Positions 35,245 to 43,773 of a DNA stretch of 64,000 bases are shown here, one piece after another. A program made the position numbers and the translations under genes. This stretch comes from Mesorhizobium loti CJ3sym. GTDB taxonomy: Bacteria > Pseudomonadota > Alphaproteobacteria > Rhizobiales > Rhizobiaceae. The first letter of the stretch is position 1. Each line of letters starts with the position of its first letter. The notes under the pieces were generated by a model. It did not search any database, had not been told where the DNA came from, and saw only the letters and a program-made list of their open reading frames with translations. Where the stretch lies: positions 310,001-374,000 of the forward strand of contig NZ_AXAL01000002.1 of NCBI RefSeq assembly GCF_000472785.1, given 5' to 3'.

Positions 35245-35439
35245 TCACGGTTCGTCCTTGGCGGATGGCTCGAGACGATGGCCGGCGACAAACCTTTCGG
35301 CCTTGTCGGCGATCAGCCGGTCGCGTTGCTTCTCAGCCTTGGAACGGCCGTGCAGGGCCCGGTTCTGGTCGGCGGCGCGCACCTTCTCGTCCCGCGCCTT
35401 CTGCTTGCGAGCCTGGCGGAGATTGACGATGTCGGCCAT
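35245..35439 (-). CDS. DUF4169 family protein
   Basis: A 64-residue highly charged protein that begins MADIVNLRQARKQKARDEK, the family hallmark, and is one long basic helix (KAEKQRDRLIADKAERF). It lies between sspB and the ribbon-helix-helix gene, a conserved trio in Hyphomicrobiales. Function unknown. Confidence 0.87.
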   Translation of the reverse strand: MADIVNLRQARKQKARDEKVRAADQNRALHGRSKAEKQRDRLIADKAERFVAGHRLEPSAKDEP

Positions 35440-35456
35440 GGCGCGGACCGCCCGGC

Positions 35457-35996
35457 CTATTTCTTGCGGAAGGCGTCGAGCGAGACCACTTCGGCGCCCT
35501 TGGCGCCGGCCTCGGCCGCAGCGGGCTTTTTCTCGGCTTCGGCGGTCGCGGCTTTCTTTTCGGCCTTCGGCTTCTTCTCGGAGACGATGGTCAGAGGCTC
35601 GGGCGCCGGCTGGGCCGGTTCCTCTTCGGCCGGCGCGTCGGTCTTGACGTCGAACTCGAGCTCGAAATTGACCGAGGGGTCATAGAAACCACGCACGGCC
35701 GAGAACGGGATTTCCAGTTTCTCCGGCACGTCGGAGAAGGACAGGCCGACTTCGAAGCCGGTGTCTGTCACCTTCAGGTCCCAATACTGGAACTGGATGA
35801 CGATGGTCATCTGCTCGGGGTAGCGTTCGCGCAGCCGTGACGACACCCGCACGCCGGGCGCGCCGGTCAGGAAGGTGATGAAGAAGTGATGGTTGCCGGG
35901 GAGGCCGGTGCGTGCGACCTCGGCCAGGACCTTGCGCATGACGCCGCGCAACGCCTCCTGGGCCAGAATGTCGTAGCGGATGTGGTCGTCGGCCAT
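35457..35996 (-). CDS. sspB: SspB-type ClpXP adaptor
   Basis: A 179-residue adaptor that delivers ssrA-tagged peptides to ClpXP. The N-terminal SspB fold covers about residues 1-120 (HFFITFLTGAPGVRVSSRLRERYPEQMTIVIQFQYWDLKV, then FEVGLSFSDVPEKLEIPFSAVRGFYDPSVNF). A long disordered Ala/Glu/Lys linker follows, ending in VVSLDAFRKK, the short C-terminal motif expected to bind the ClpX N-domain. Its substrate source, ssrA, lies 2.5 kb away in this window. First gene of the sspB-DUF4169-RHH unit. Confidence 0.92.
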   Translation of the reverse strand: MADDHIRYDILAQEALRGVMRKVLAEVARTGLPGNHHFFITFLTGAPGVRVSSRLRERYPEQMTIVIQFQYWDLKVTDTGFEVGLSFSDVPEKLEIPFSAVRGFYDPSVNFELEFDVKTDAPAEEEPAQPAPEPLTIVSEKKPKAEKKAATAEAEKKPAAAEAGAKGAEVVSLDAFRKK

Positions 35997-36163
35997 GTGC
36001 TGGTCGGGTTCCGTTGAATCGTCCGCATAGCTGTAATCAAGCTTGAGGGCGGCGTAAACCTGATATAGACCGCCGCCGCACCGAGACGAGGACTATTGCG
36101 AATGATTTGATCGCCAAGCCGGCTTGTTTGATCGGGAAGGCGGCTTGGCGGCAACCGCAAATG

Positions 36164-36853
36164 TTATGCGTTAGCCAGCGCAGTGTGCTTTTTGACGCTG
36201 CTCGGGGAAGGGCGCTTGCCGAAGGCGCGCAGGAAGGTGCGAACGCCATTGGTTGCCGATTGCAGGACTTCGTCTTCGGAAGGTGTGCCACCGAGCATGA
36301 AAATAGTCTGCAGTTCGGCATTGGCCAGGCCAAGGAACTGACGGGCCGCGACGTCGGGGTCGTCGATGGTGAGGTGGCCGCCATAGGCGAGGCGGGCGAA
36401 ACGGGCGGCGATTGCCGGCCACGTCCTGCCCGGACCCTGTTCGCGCCATTCGGCAAACAATTCGGGATAGCGTTCGCCCTCGGTCTGGATCAGCTTGCGC
36501 AGGAATTTTCCGTCGCGGTTGCAGATGCAGTTCTGGTTGAGGCGCACAGCAAAGCCGATCAGATCGGCTTCGAGATCGCCTGGCTGGTCCGGAAAGGTGG
36601 CGATGGTGGCGAAGATGCCGACATTGCAGCGCTCGGTAAGGTCGCGCACGACGGCCATAAAGAGCTTTTCCTTGTCGCCATGATGATTGTAGACGGTCTG
36701 GCGCGAAACACCGGCTTCCGCGGAGATCAGATCAATATTGGCGCCGGCAAAACCTTCCCGGCAGAAAACGCCGGCAGCGGCGTCAACGATCGACAGACGT
36801 TTGGCCTCATGGCCGCGCGGCGGAAAAATGTCAGGAGAAAAGCCCGGTCTCAT
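36164..36853 (-). CDS. TetR family transcriptional regulator
   Basis: A 229-residue repressor. HTH: RLSIVDAAAGVFCREGFAGANIDLISAEAGVSRQTVYNHHGDKEKLFMAVV. The helical ligand domain ends with an AefR-like C-terminal region (ARQFLGLANAELQTIFMLGG). ATG 36853 gives a normal 20-residue lead before the HTH; a TTG 12 codons earlier is possible. Divergent from the Bcr/CflA pump gene, with a perfect palindrome between them, so it probably represses the pump and itself. Confidence 0.9.
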   Translation of the reverse strand: MRPGFSPDIFPPRGHEAKRLSIVDAAAGVFCREGFAGANIDLISAEAGVSRQTVYNHHGDKEKLFMAVVRDLTERCNVGIFATIATFPDQPGDLEADLIGFAVRLNQNCICNRDGKFLRKLIQTEGERYPELFAEWREQGPGRTWPAIAARFARLAYGGHLTIDDPDVAARQFLGLANAELQTIFMLGGTPSEDEVLQSATNGVRTFLRAFGKRPSPSSVKKHTALANA

Positions 36854-36880
36854 GAAAATCCATATAGAGGTGATTGACGA

Positions 36881-36900
36881 TTTAGACAAGAGTGTCTAAA
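36881..36900. promoter_or_regulatory. TetR-type operator palindrome
   Basis: TTTAGACA and TGTCTAAA form perfect 8-base arms around AGAG, 27 bases upstream of the TetR gene and about 145 bases before the pump gene. The location and size fit an operator of the divergent TetR protein. Confidence 0.7.
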
Positions 36901-37045
36901 TTTGTGGACACGATATATAAAGAGGTTTCGCGCTGGAGAGGCGAATAGAATTCGCTCTTGGGGAGTCGGAATCTCACGGGATGGAACGTCCTAGGGTTAG
37001 ACGTCGCCTGGCGGCGGCAACCAGAATTCGAAAGAAGCCACTATC

Positions 37046-38248
37046 ATGAGTCCCAAATTCCTCCGCATCGCGGTCGTGCTCGGCCTGTTGTCCGCCATCG
37101 GCCCGTTCGCCATCGACATGTATCTTCCCGCTCTGCCGTCGATCGGCGCGGATCTGCACGCCGGCACCGCCGCCGTGCAGATGAGCCTGCTGATCTTTTT
37201 CCTGTCGATGGGTTTCGGCCAGATCGTCGTCGGGCCGATCTCCGACATGGTCGGCCGCAAGCTGCCGCTCTATGGCGGCCTTGCGCTGTTCATGGTCGGC
37301 GGAATCGGTTCGGCAATGGCGCCGACCATCGAGTGGCTGATCGCCTTCCGCTTCCTGCAGGGCCTTGGCGCCAGCGCCGGCATGGCCGTTCCACGCGCCA
37401 TCGTGCGCGACCTGCACACCGGCAATGAAGCCGCCAAACTGATGTCCTTGCTGATGCTGGTGTTTTCGGTGTCACCGATCCTGGCGCCGTTGACCGGCAG
37501 CCAGATCATCGAGGCTTTCGGCTGGCGCGCCGTATTCTGGACGGTGACCGGTGCGGCAGCCCTTGCCACCATCCTGCTCGCGACCTCGCTCAAGGAGACG
37601 CGGCCTGCGGAAGAACGCGTTGGTTCCTCGTTCGGCACCGCACTGTCGGCCTATCGCTTGCTGATGGGTGACCGCAACTTCCTCGGTCTGGTGGCGATCG
37701 CCGGCTTCGGAATTGCCAGCTTCTTCGTCTATCTGTCGAGTTCGTCCTTCATCCTGATCGATCATTACGGGCTGTCGCCTTCGGTCTACAGCGTGTTCTT
37801 CTCGATCAACGCGGTGGCCTTCATCGGCATGTCGCAGCTGACCGGGCTGCTGGCAGGGCGCTTCGGGTTGAAGCGAGTCGTCTGGGTGGCGGTGACCGGC
37901 TATGCCACGACGATGGTTGTGCTGTTTGCGATCATGGCGACGGGCGTCGACCGGCTCGACGTGATGGCGGCACTGCTGTTCGTCGGCTACGGCTTCCTCG
38001 GCCTGGTCATTCCCACCACTTCGGTGCTGGCCATGGAAGAGCATGGCGAGATAGCCGGTACAGCGTCGGCGCTGATGGGCACGCTGCACTTCGCCATCGG
38101 CGCGCTCGCCATGGGCGTCGCCGGCGTGTTCTTCGACGGCACGCCGCTGCCGATGGTCGCCGGCATCACGCTTTGCGCGGTGATCTCGTTCACGCTGGCC
38201 AAGTTCACGCTCCGCTCGCGCGAAGCTGTAGAAGCGCCGGCCGAGTAG
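37046..38248 (+). CDS. Bcr/CflA family multidrug efflux MFS transporter
   Basis: A 400-residue, 12-helix inner-membrane drug/proton antiporter. The first helix carries the Bcr signature GPFAIDMYLPALPSIGADLHA. Motif A between helices 2 and 3 reads GPISDMVGRKLPLYGGL. The drug-antiporter motif C region (LMLVFSVSPILAPLTGSQI) is in helix 5. It exports compounds such as bicyclomycin-like or chloramphenicol-like drugs; the natural substrate is unknown. Divergent from its likely TetR repressor and followed by a strong terminator. Confidence 0.93.
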   Translation: MSPKFLRIAVVLGLLSAIGPFAIDMYLPALPSIGADLHAGTAAVQMSLLIFFLSMGFGQIVVGPISDMVGRKLPLYGGLALFMVGGIGSAMAPTIEWLIAFRFLQGLGASAGMAVPRAIVRDLHTGNEAAKLMSLLMLVFSVSPILAPLTGSQIIEAFGWRAVFWTVTGAAALATILLATSLKETRPAEERVGSSFGTALSAYRLLMGDRNFLGLVAIAGFGIASFFVYLSSSSFILIDHYGLSPSVYSVFFSINAVAFIGMSQLTGLLAGRFGLKRVVWVAVTGYATTMVVLFAIMATGVDRLDVMAALLFVGYGFLGLVIPTTSVLAMEEHGEIAGTASALMGTLHFAIGALAMGVAGVFFDGTPLPMVAGITLCAVISFTLAKFTLRSREAVEAPAE

Positions 38249-38266
38249 GCAGTCGCCACCTGCAAC

Positions 38267-38294
38267 AAAAAAGGCCGGGTCATCCGGCCTTTTT
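38267..38294 (+). terminator. Intrinsic terminator after the Bcr/CflA gene
   Basis: GGCCGG (38273-38278) pairs with CCGGCC (38284-38289) around a 5-base loop, with A-run and T-run flanks (AAAAAA...TTTTT). It can act in both directions, so it may also stop transcripts coming from ssrA. Confidence 0.9.
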
Positions 38295-38447
38295 GATGTC
38301 TTCAGGCCAATCGCCGGCCACCAGAATCGTTTTGCATTTTTTTCCATGGAAAAGACCCACGCGACGTGGCGGCTCCGCGGCCTACAGGCCGTGCGAAGTC
38401 TGGACGGCAAGAGCCTGCCGCTGTGCGTGGCACATATTGAGGGGGAG

Positions 38448-38769
38448 AAGTGGAGGTTTCTGTTGCCAGGTACCTCCGAACCCCGCCTAGAAGTGCGAAC
38501 CTCTAGGGCTTGATTTGAAGCTATCGCACCGCTTACGCGGCGAGACGTGCTTCCGCATAGTTGTCATTTGCAACTACAGGTTTAGCCCGATGACGGTGGT
38601 ACCATGCCGGGCAAAAGTACGATCTTTACACCTTCGTCGATCCTATTTCGCCCCCATCAAAAACCGCTCTGTCGTCAACAGCGGCTTTTGGTGGAGGCGC
38701 CGGGTACCGCCCCCGGGTCCGAACGGCTTATTTCATCGCCCATTTATCGCCATAGTCGGTCAAGCCGAC
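38448..38769 (-). ncRNA. ssrA: Permuted two-piece tmRNA (alpha-tmRNA)
   Basis: Transfer-messenger RNA on the minus strand, which rescues stalled ribosomes and tags the product for ClpXP. The order is permuted: the acceptor piece comes first and ends in CCA at 38689, a 33-base spacer is removed, then the coding piece starts GGGGGCG at 38655. GGGGGCG pairs with CGCCTCC before CCA to form the acceptor stem. The T-like arm (CCGGG...CCCGG) has the deviant alpha loop. The tag frame is 38571-38533: resume codon GCA, then ANDNYAEARLAA and TAA. Hairpins after the tag (CTAGAGG..., GGAGGTACC...) end near 38448. A TATATT box at 38776-38781 sets the approximate 5' end; both outer ends are approximate. Confidence 0.93.
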
Positions 38770-38977
38770 AAAACGAATATAGGGGGCGATCATGGAAATT
38801 GAAAGGCCGCAATCGGGCTTTGTCCCCGTGTCAAATCGCGACGCCAAAGGGTTGACTTGGGCGCGGTCTCAACCGAAGCTTTGCGACCGGTGAGGAGTTG
38901 CCGACCTAGCGCACAAGTTGCGAAGCGCGCCACAGCCCTCATCGATCGGATCCGTAGCGCCGACGAGGGGAATTTTG

Positions 38978-39289
38978 ATGGCCGACTATCTTGCAGACGT
39001 GAAGAAGTACGATGCCGCGGCAAGTGCCGACGTGGTCGAAAAGATCGTCAAGCATCTGGGCATCGCGCTCAGGAACCGCGACTCCTCGCTGGTGTCCTGC
39101 ACTGACCCGAAGGAACTGGAGCGGGTCAAGGAGAGCTGGGTGGCCAAGAAGCTCGGCGTCAGCGACGGGGCGAAGGCCGATGCGGCGATCGAGAAGACCT
39201 GCAAGGCGATGCACGCCGATCACAGCAAGGGCCGCGTGACCTTCTATTATCTGGTGGCCAAGGATCTGGGCAAGCTCGGCTCGCTCTGA
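38978..39289 (+). CDS. DUF2853 family protein
   Basis: A 103-residue cytoplasmic protein, all helical: VKKYDAAASADVVEKIVKHLGIAL, then SCTDPKELERVKESWVAKKLG and a final YYLVAKDLGKLGSL. It matches the small DUF2853 family in length and pattern. GAGGGGA lies before ATG 38978. Divergent from ssrA. Function unknown. Confidence 0.85.
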   Translation: MADYLADVKKYDAAASADVVEKIVKHLGIALRNRDSSLVSCTDPKELERVKESWVAKKLGVSDGAKADAAIEKTCKAMHADHSKGRVTFYYLVAKDLGKLGSL

Positions 39290-39326
39290 GACCTCTGAGA
39301 ATTCTACTCTGACGGCCGACTGGGGC

Positions 39327-39391
39327 GGTTTTCTGCGCTTCCGGTGCTCACGTACTTAAGTACGCTCCGCTCCGGTTCTCAAAAACCACCC
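39327..39391. repeat. Palindromic intergenic repeat, uninterrupted copy
   Basis: Imperfect palindrome centred on CGTACTTAAGTACG (39351-39364), with arms GCGCTTCCGGTGCTCA and CGCTCCGCTCCGGTTCTC and outer GGTTTT/AAAACC. The same family, split by the transposon, flanks 53756-58819. Outer AGAATTCTACTCTG and CAGAGCGAATTCT extend the symmetry. It lies between the DUF2853 gene and thyA; nothing else is seen in that gap. Confidence 0.8.
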
Positions 39392-39519
39392 TATTGGACT
39401 CGCCAGAGCGAATTCTGAAGAGTTCTCCACTCTCTATTCGGGGGGAAGACCTGAGACAGGCGTGGCATCAGCGCGCACATGCGCTATGATTGGTGAAATC
39501 TCGAATCGAGCCTAATCCG

Positions 39520-40314
39520 ATGCGCCAATATCTCGACCTCTTGCAGCATGTGCTGGAAAACGGCGCCGACCGCGGTGACCGCACAGGCACCGGTACGCGC
39601 TCTGTCTTCGGTTACCAGATGCGTTTCGACCTGGCGCGCGGCTTTCCGGTCACCACCACCAAGAAGCTGCACCTGAAGTCGATCATCCATGAATTGCTCT
39701 GGTTCCTGGCAGGCGACACCAACATCAAGTACCTGACCGACCACGGCGTTACGATCTGGGACGAATGGGCCGACGAGAATGGCGACCTCGGCCCGGTCTA
39801 TGGCAAGCAGTGGCGCTCCTGGCCCGATGGCCACGGCGGCTCGATTGACCAGATCGCTGGCCTTCTCAAGGAGATACGCCGCAATCCTCAATCGCGGCGG
39901 CTGATCGTCTCGGCGTGGAATCCTGCCGAGGTGGAAGCGATGGCGCTGCCGCCCTGCCACTGCCTGTTCCAGTTCTACGTGTCGGAAGGCAAGCTTTCCT
40001 GCCAGCTCTACCAGCGTTCGGCCGATATCTTCCTCGGCGTGCCGTTCAACATCGCGTCCTACGCGCTGCTGACGCTGATGGTGGCGCAGGTGACCGGGCT
40101 GAGGCCGGGCGATTTCGTCCACACGCTGGGCGACGCGCATCTCTACTCAAATCATTTCGATCAGGCCCGCGAGCAGCTGAAGCGCACGCCAAGGGCGCTG
40201 CCGACAATGTGGATCAATCCGGAGGTCAAAGACCTCTTTGCGTTCCGCTTCGAGGATCTCCGGTTGGAAAACTACGTCGCCGATGCGAGCATCAAGGCGC
40301 CTATTGCCGTCTAG
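39520..40314 (+). CDS. thyA: Thymidylate synthase
   Basis: A 264-residue enzyme, exactly the length of E. coli ThyA, making dTMP from dUMP with methylene-tetrahydrofolate. Motifs: [11 protein letters not shown] near the N-terminus, the active-site Cys C146 in [32 protein letters not shown], and the final KAPIAV. ATG 39520 is chosen because it restores the family N-terminus (MRQYLDLLQ); an upstream TTG is possible. The ribosome site is weak. folA, whose product recycles the dihydrofolate made here, lies 5.4 kb downstream. Confidence 0.96.
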   Translation: MRQYLDLLQHVLENGADRGDRTGTGTRSVFGYQMRFDLARGFPVTTTKKLHLKSIIHELLWFLAGDTNIKYLTDHGVTIWDEWADENGDLGPVYGKQWRSWPDGHGGSIDQIAGLLKEIRRNPQSRRLIVSAWNPAEVEAMALPPCHCLFQFYVSEGKLSCQLYQRSADIFLGVPFNIASYALLTLMVAQVTGLRPGDFVHTLGDAHLYSNHFDQAREQLKRTPRALPTMWINPEVKDLFAFRFEDLRLENYVADASIKAPIAV

Positions 40315-40325
40315 GGCGGCAAGCT

Positions 40326-40535
40326 TCAGTCGATGCCGACCATCACGTCCGAGGCCTTGACCACGGCATAGGCCTGCTTGCCTTTTTCAAGCTTGAGGTC
40401 GGCGACGGCCTCGTTGGTGATCGAGGCGGTGACGATGACGCCGCCACCGATGTCGATCCTGACATGCGAGGTGGTGGCTCCCTTGACTATCTCGGTGATC
40501 GTTCCCTTGAGGATGTTGCGAGCGCTGATCTTCAT
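40326..40535 (-). CDS. Mop-type molybdate-binding (TOBE) protein
   Basis: A 69-residue single TOBE/Mop domain: MKISARNILKGTITEIVKGATTSHVRIDIG, then VIVTASITNEAVADLKLEKGKQAYAVVKASDVMVG. These small proteins assemble as hexamers and store or buffer molybdate. GGAG lies 8 bases before the ATG. It is divergent from modA, fitting the molybdenum cluster. Confidence 0.92.
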   Translation of the reverse strand: MKISARNILKGTITEIVKGATTSHVRIDIGGGVIVTASITNEAVADLKLEKGKQAYAVVKASDVMVGID

Positions 40536-40705
40536 CGTACGTCTCCTTTTATCTTTCGCTGTAGCCAGCCTGGTTCATCGTAGGCCGCGATGACATCCAG
40601 ATACAATGCCGGCGTCGGGCAAAAAGTCTTCCCTTGTTATGTTCATATGGATATATCGATCGGTAGGCTCGAGCCGGTTGGATTTTAAACCCAGGGAGAA
40701 TTTTC

Positions 40706-41500
40706 ATGACGCGCAAAGGGTTCGGATTGAGGGTGATCGCTCTTGGCGGTTTTGCGGCAGCCTTGATGGCCGCGGCGCCGGTCGCTCACGCTGAGGACAA
40801 GGTCGTCGTTTTTGCCGCGGCCAGCCTGAAGGACGCGCTCGATGCCGTGAACAAGGTATGCGAGGCCGATGTCGGTGAGGCCGCGACCGTCTCCTATGCC
40901 GCCAGCTCCGCGCTGGCCAAACAGATCGAGGGCGGGGCGCCGGCTGATGTCTTCATCTCGGCCGACCTCGACTGGATGAAATATCTCTCCGACAAGAAGC
41001 TGACCAAGCCGGACACTGAAGTGAAGCTGCTCGGCAACGAGATCGTGCTGGTGGCGCCGAAAGATTCGAAAGTCGAGACCAAGATCGAGAAGGGTTTTGA
41101 TCTCGCCAAGCTGATCGGCGACGGCAAGCTCGCCATGGGCGATTTCAAGGCAGTGCCGGCCGGCAAATACGGAAAGGCGGCGCTTGAATCGCTCGGCGTC
41201 TGGTCGTCTGTCGAAGGCAAGGTGGCGCAGGCCGAGAATGTTCGCGCGGCACTGAAACTGGTTTCGACAGGCGAGGCAGCGCTCGGCATCGTTTATGCCA
41301 CCGACGCGCATGCCGAAAAGGGCGTCAAGGTGGTCGGCACCTTCCCGGAGGATTCGCATCCGCCGATCATCTACCCGGTTGCCCAAACCGCCGATTCGAA
41401 GGACAAGGATACGCCGGCTTTCCTGAAATGCCTGCAGTCGGCAAAGGCCGGGGCACTGTTCAAGGATCAGGGCTTCACGGTGCTGACGCCGAGCAACTGA
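40706..41500 (+). CDS. modA: Molybdate ABC transporter periplasmic binding protein
   Basis: A 264-residue receptor. The signal peptide is FGLRVIALGGFAAALMAAAPVAHA, cut before EDKVVVFAAASLKDAL. Oxyanion-pocket segments are visible: FAAASLKDAL, SYAASSALAKQIEGGAPADVFISADLDWM, and GIVYATDAHAEKG. It binds molybdate or tungstate in the periplasm and hands it to ModB. First gene of modABC; the next gene starts 25 bases on. Confidence 0.95.
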   Translation: MTRKGFGLRVIALGGFAAALMAAAPVAHAEDKVVVFAAASLKDALDAVNKVCEADVGEAATVSYAASSALAKQIEGGAPADVFISADLDWMKYLSDKKLTKPDTEVKLLGNEIVLVAPKDSKVETKIEKGFDLAKLIGDGKLAMGDFKAVPAGKYGKAALESLGVWSSVEGKVAQAENVRAALKLVSTGEAALGIVYATDAHAEKGVKVVGTFPEDSHPPIIYPVAQTADSKDKDTPAFLKCLQSAKAGALFKDQGFTVLTPSN

Positions 41501-41525
41501 GGTCCAAGGGGCTTTACCTCGCACT

Positions 41526-42230
41526 ATGAACTGGCTGCTGGACCTCAGTCCCGACGAATGGAATGCGGTCCGGCTGTCCATCAAGGTGGCGACGGTGGCG
41601 ATGCTTTTCAGCCTGCCTCCGGGCATCCTGATCGCGCTGCTGCTGGCCCGAGGCCAGTTCTGGGGCAAGACTCTGCTCAACGGCTTGGTTCATCTGCCGT
41701 TGATCCTGCCGCCTGTCGTGACCGGATATCTCTTGCTTTTGACCTTCGGCAAGCGCGGCCTGGCCGGCGCCTTCCTGGCCGAACATTTCGGCATCGTCTT
41801 CTCGTTTCGCTGGACAGGTGCGGCACTTGCCTGCGGCATCATGGGCTTTCCCCTGATGGTGCGGGCGATCCGGCTGTCGATCGAGGCGGTGGACCGCAAG
41901 ATGGAGGCGGCGGCGGGAACCCTTGGCGCCAATCCTTTGTGGGTGTTTGGCACCATCACGCTGCCGTTGATCCTGCCCGGGCTGATCGCCGGCGCCATCC
42001 TGGCCTTCGCCAAGGCAATGGGGGAATTCGGTGCGACAATCACTTTCGTCTCCAACATTCCCGGCGAGACGCAGACGCTGCCCTCGGCTATCTACACCTT
42101 TACGCAGGTGCCGGGCGGCGATGAGGGCGCGCTGCGGCTGACGCTGATTTCGATCGTCATCTCGATGGCGGCACTGGTCGCGTCGGAAGTGCTGGCGCGG
42201 CGGGTCGGCCGGCGGATGGACATCGAATGA
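41526..42230 (+). CDS. modB: Molybdate ABC transporter permease
   Basis: A 234-residue inner-membrane permease with about five or six helices. The ATPase-contact EAA loop is EAAAGTLGANPLWVFGTITLPL. Other family segments are LPLILPPVVTGYLLLLTFGKRG and AKAMGEFGATITFVSNIPGETQTLP. It overlaps modC by ATGA. Strong match in length and order to ModB. Confidence 0.95.
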   Translation: MNWLLDLSPDEWNAVRLSIKVATVAMLFSLPPGILIALLLARGQFWGKTLLNGLVHLPLILPPVVTGYLLLLTFGKRGLAGAFLAEHFGIVFSFRWTGAALACGIMGFPLMVRAIRLSIEAVDRKMEAAAGTLGANPLWVFGTITLPLILPGLIAGAILAFAKAMGEFGATITFVSNIPGETQTLPSAIYTFTQVPGGDEGALRLTLISIVISMAALVASEVLARRVGRRMDIE

Positions 42231-43339
42231 GCGTCCTCGTCGACATCAGCCATCGGCTCGGTGATTTCGCCATCGACGTCCGCTTCGAGAGTGCTGGACG
42301 GCTGACGGCGCTGTTCGGGCCGTCTGGCTCCGGCAAGACGACGCTTATCAACATGATCGCGGGACTGATTCGGCCCGACAAGGGCCGCATCGAGGTCGAT
42401 GGCCGCGTGCTGGTCGATACCGACGCCGGGGTTTTCGTACCGAAGCACAAGCGCCGCATCGGCATGGTGTTCCAGGACGCGCGGCTGTTTCCGCATATGA
42501 GTGTCGCCAGCAATCTGCGCTACGGCCGCTTCTTCACGCCGGCCGCCGAGCGCTATTCCGACATGGATGCTGTTGTCGACCTGCTCGGCATCGGGCCGCT
42601 GCTGAACAGGCGCCCGGCAAAGCTGTCCGGCGGCGAAAAGCAGCGCGTGGCGATCGGCCGGGCGCTGCTGGCCAGCCCCAGATTGCTGCTCATGGACGAG
42701 CCATTGGCCTCGCTCGACGAAGTGCGCAAAGCCGAAATTCTGCCCTATATCGAGCGGCTGCGCGACGAGACGAAGATTCCGATCGTCTATGTCAGCCATT
42801 CGGTCGCCGAGGTGGCGCGGATGGCGAGCGACGTGGTGACGCTGGCGCAAGGCAAAGTCGTTGCCAGCGGCCCGACCGAGGCGGTTATGCAAAGGCTCGA
42901 CTTGTTGCCCACGGAAGAGCGTGGCGAGGGTGGCGCCGTGCTGGACACCAAGGTGCTGGGCCACGACGAGGTGTATGGCATGACCGTGCTCGGCTCGGCC
43001 GCCGGCGAAATCCGCGTGCCGCGCCTTGCAATCGCGACCGGCGCTCTCGTGCGTATCCGCATCCGTGCCCGCGATGTGATGATCGCCACCGTGAAGCCCA
43101 CGGGGCTCAGCGCGCTCAACATCTTGCCAGGCACGGTCGTCGCGATCAGCCCGGGCGAGGGGCCGGCGGTCGAAATTGGCATCAGTTGCAATGGCGCAAC
43201 CGTGCTGGCCCGTATCACCGAACAATCGCGACACGTGCTGAAGCTTCAGCTTGGCGGCAAGGTTTTCGCGGTCATCAAGACTGTGAGCTTTGACCGGGCG
43301 AACACCGGCGCCGGCCTGCCCGTCGAGGCGGATGGATGA
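42227..43339 (+). CDS. modC: Molybdate ABC transporter ATPase with TOBE domain
   Basis: A 370-residue ATPase. Walker A GPSGSGKTT, Q-loop GMVFQDARLFPHM, signature LSGGEKQRVAIGRAL, Walker B LLLMDEPLASLD, H-loop YVSHS. The last 70 residues are a TOBE domain (STAL-like segment LPGTVVAISPGEGPAVEIGISCNGATVLARIT), the molybdate regulatory site. Translationally coupled to modB. Confidence 0.95.
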   Translation: MSVLVDISHRLGDFAIDVRFESAGRLTALFGPSGSGKTTLINMIAGLIRPDKGRIEVDGRVLVDTDAGVFVPKHKRRIGMVFQDARLFPHMSVASNLRYGRFFTPAAERYSDMDAVVDLLGIGPLLNRRPAKLSGGEKQRVAIGRALLASPRLLLMDEPLASLDEVRKAEILPYIERLRDETKIPIVYVSHSVAEVARMASDVVTLAQGKVVASGPTEAVMQRLDLLPTEERGEGGAVLDTKVLGHDEVYGMTVLGSAAGEIRVPRLAIATGALVRIRIRARDVMIATVKPTGLSALNILPGTVVAISPGEGPAVEIGISCNGATVLARITEQSRHVLKLQLGGKVFAVIKTVSFDRANTGAGLPVEADG

Positions 43340-43420
43340 CGATCGCTATGTCTTTTTGGAATAGCGGTTTTGCCGAAGAGCTTCTAGTGTGAGATCGAGC
43401 GTGACTGCGGAGGAGCAAAA

Positions 43421-43762
43421 ATGCCGTCGCTGAGCTTGCGGATAAATCTCGATCCCGACGGGCGCATAGGTCCGGGCAAGATCGAGCTTCTCGAGCACAT
43501 CGCCACCTTCGGCTCGATCTCTGCCGCAGCGCGCGGCATGGAGATGTCCTACAAGCACGCCTGGGACCTGGTTGAAGACATGAACCGCGTGTTCGGCAAG
43601 CCGCTGGTGGCGGCGCAGACCGGAGGCCGCAAAGGCGGCGGCGCACAGCTGACGACGGTTGGCCTGGCTGTGGTCAGCCGTTTTCGCGCAATCGAGCGGG
43701 CGGCGAGCGCTGCAGCGACCACACATATGGATGCGTTGCAGGCGGAGATCGACGCGGGGTAG
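43421..43762 (+). CDS. ModE-like winged-helix regulator without molybdate-binding domain
   Basis: A 113-residue DNA-binding protein. The fold is the ModE N-terminal winged helix: IGPGKIELLEHIATFGSISAAARGMEMSYKHAWDLVEDMNRVFGKPLVAAQTGGRKGGGAQLTTVGLAVV. Full ModE has two additional TOBE domains that sense molybdate; none is present here. GGAGGAG lies 6 bases before the ATG. Downstream of modC on the same strand (82-base gap), so it probably controls mod genes, perhaps with the Mop protein or another partner as sensor. Confidence 0.88.
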   Translation: MPSLSLRINLDPDGRIGPGKIELLEHIATFGSISAAARGMEMSYKHAWDLVEDMNRVFGKPLVAAQTGGRKGGGAQLTTVGLAVVSRFRAIERAASAAATTHMDALQAEIDAG

Positions 43763-43773
43763 GGCAGTAGGGT

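Noticed and set aside
36112..36150. CGCCAAGCC ... GGCTTGGCG inverted repeat between sspB and the TetR gene
   Set aside because: 9-bp arms with a 21-base loop and no T-tract; too weak to call a terminator.
38440..38700. Possible integration of a mobile element at ssrA
   Set aside because: No integrase and no duplicated tmRNA end is seen near it.
38515..38802. Short plus-strand frames across 38.5-38.8 kb
   Set aside because: This DNA is the permuted tmRNA gene on the other strand.
40636..40660. Possible ModE (Mo-box) site upstream of modA (ATATGGATATATCGAT)
   Set aside because: A/T-rich and suggestive, but the two halves do not form a convincing inverted repeat.
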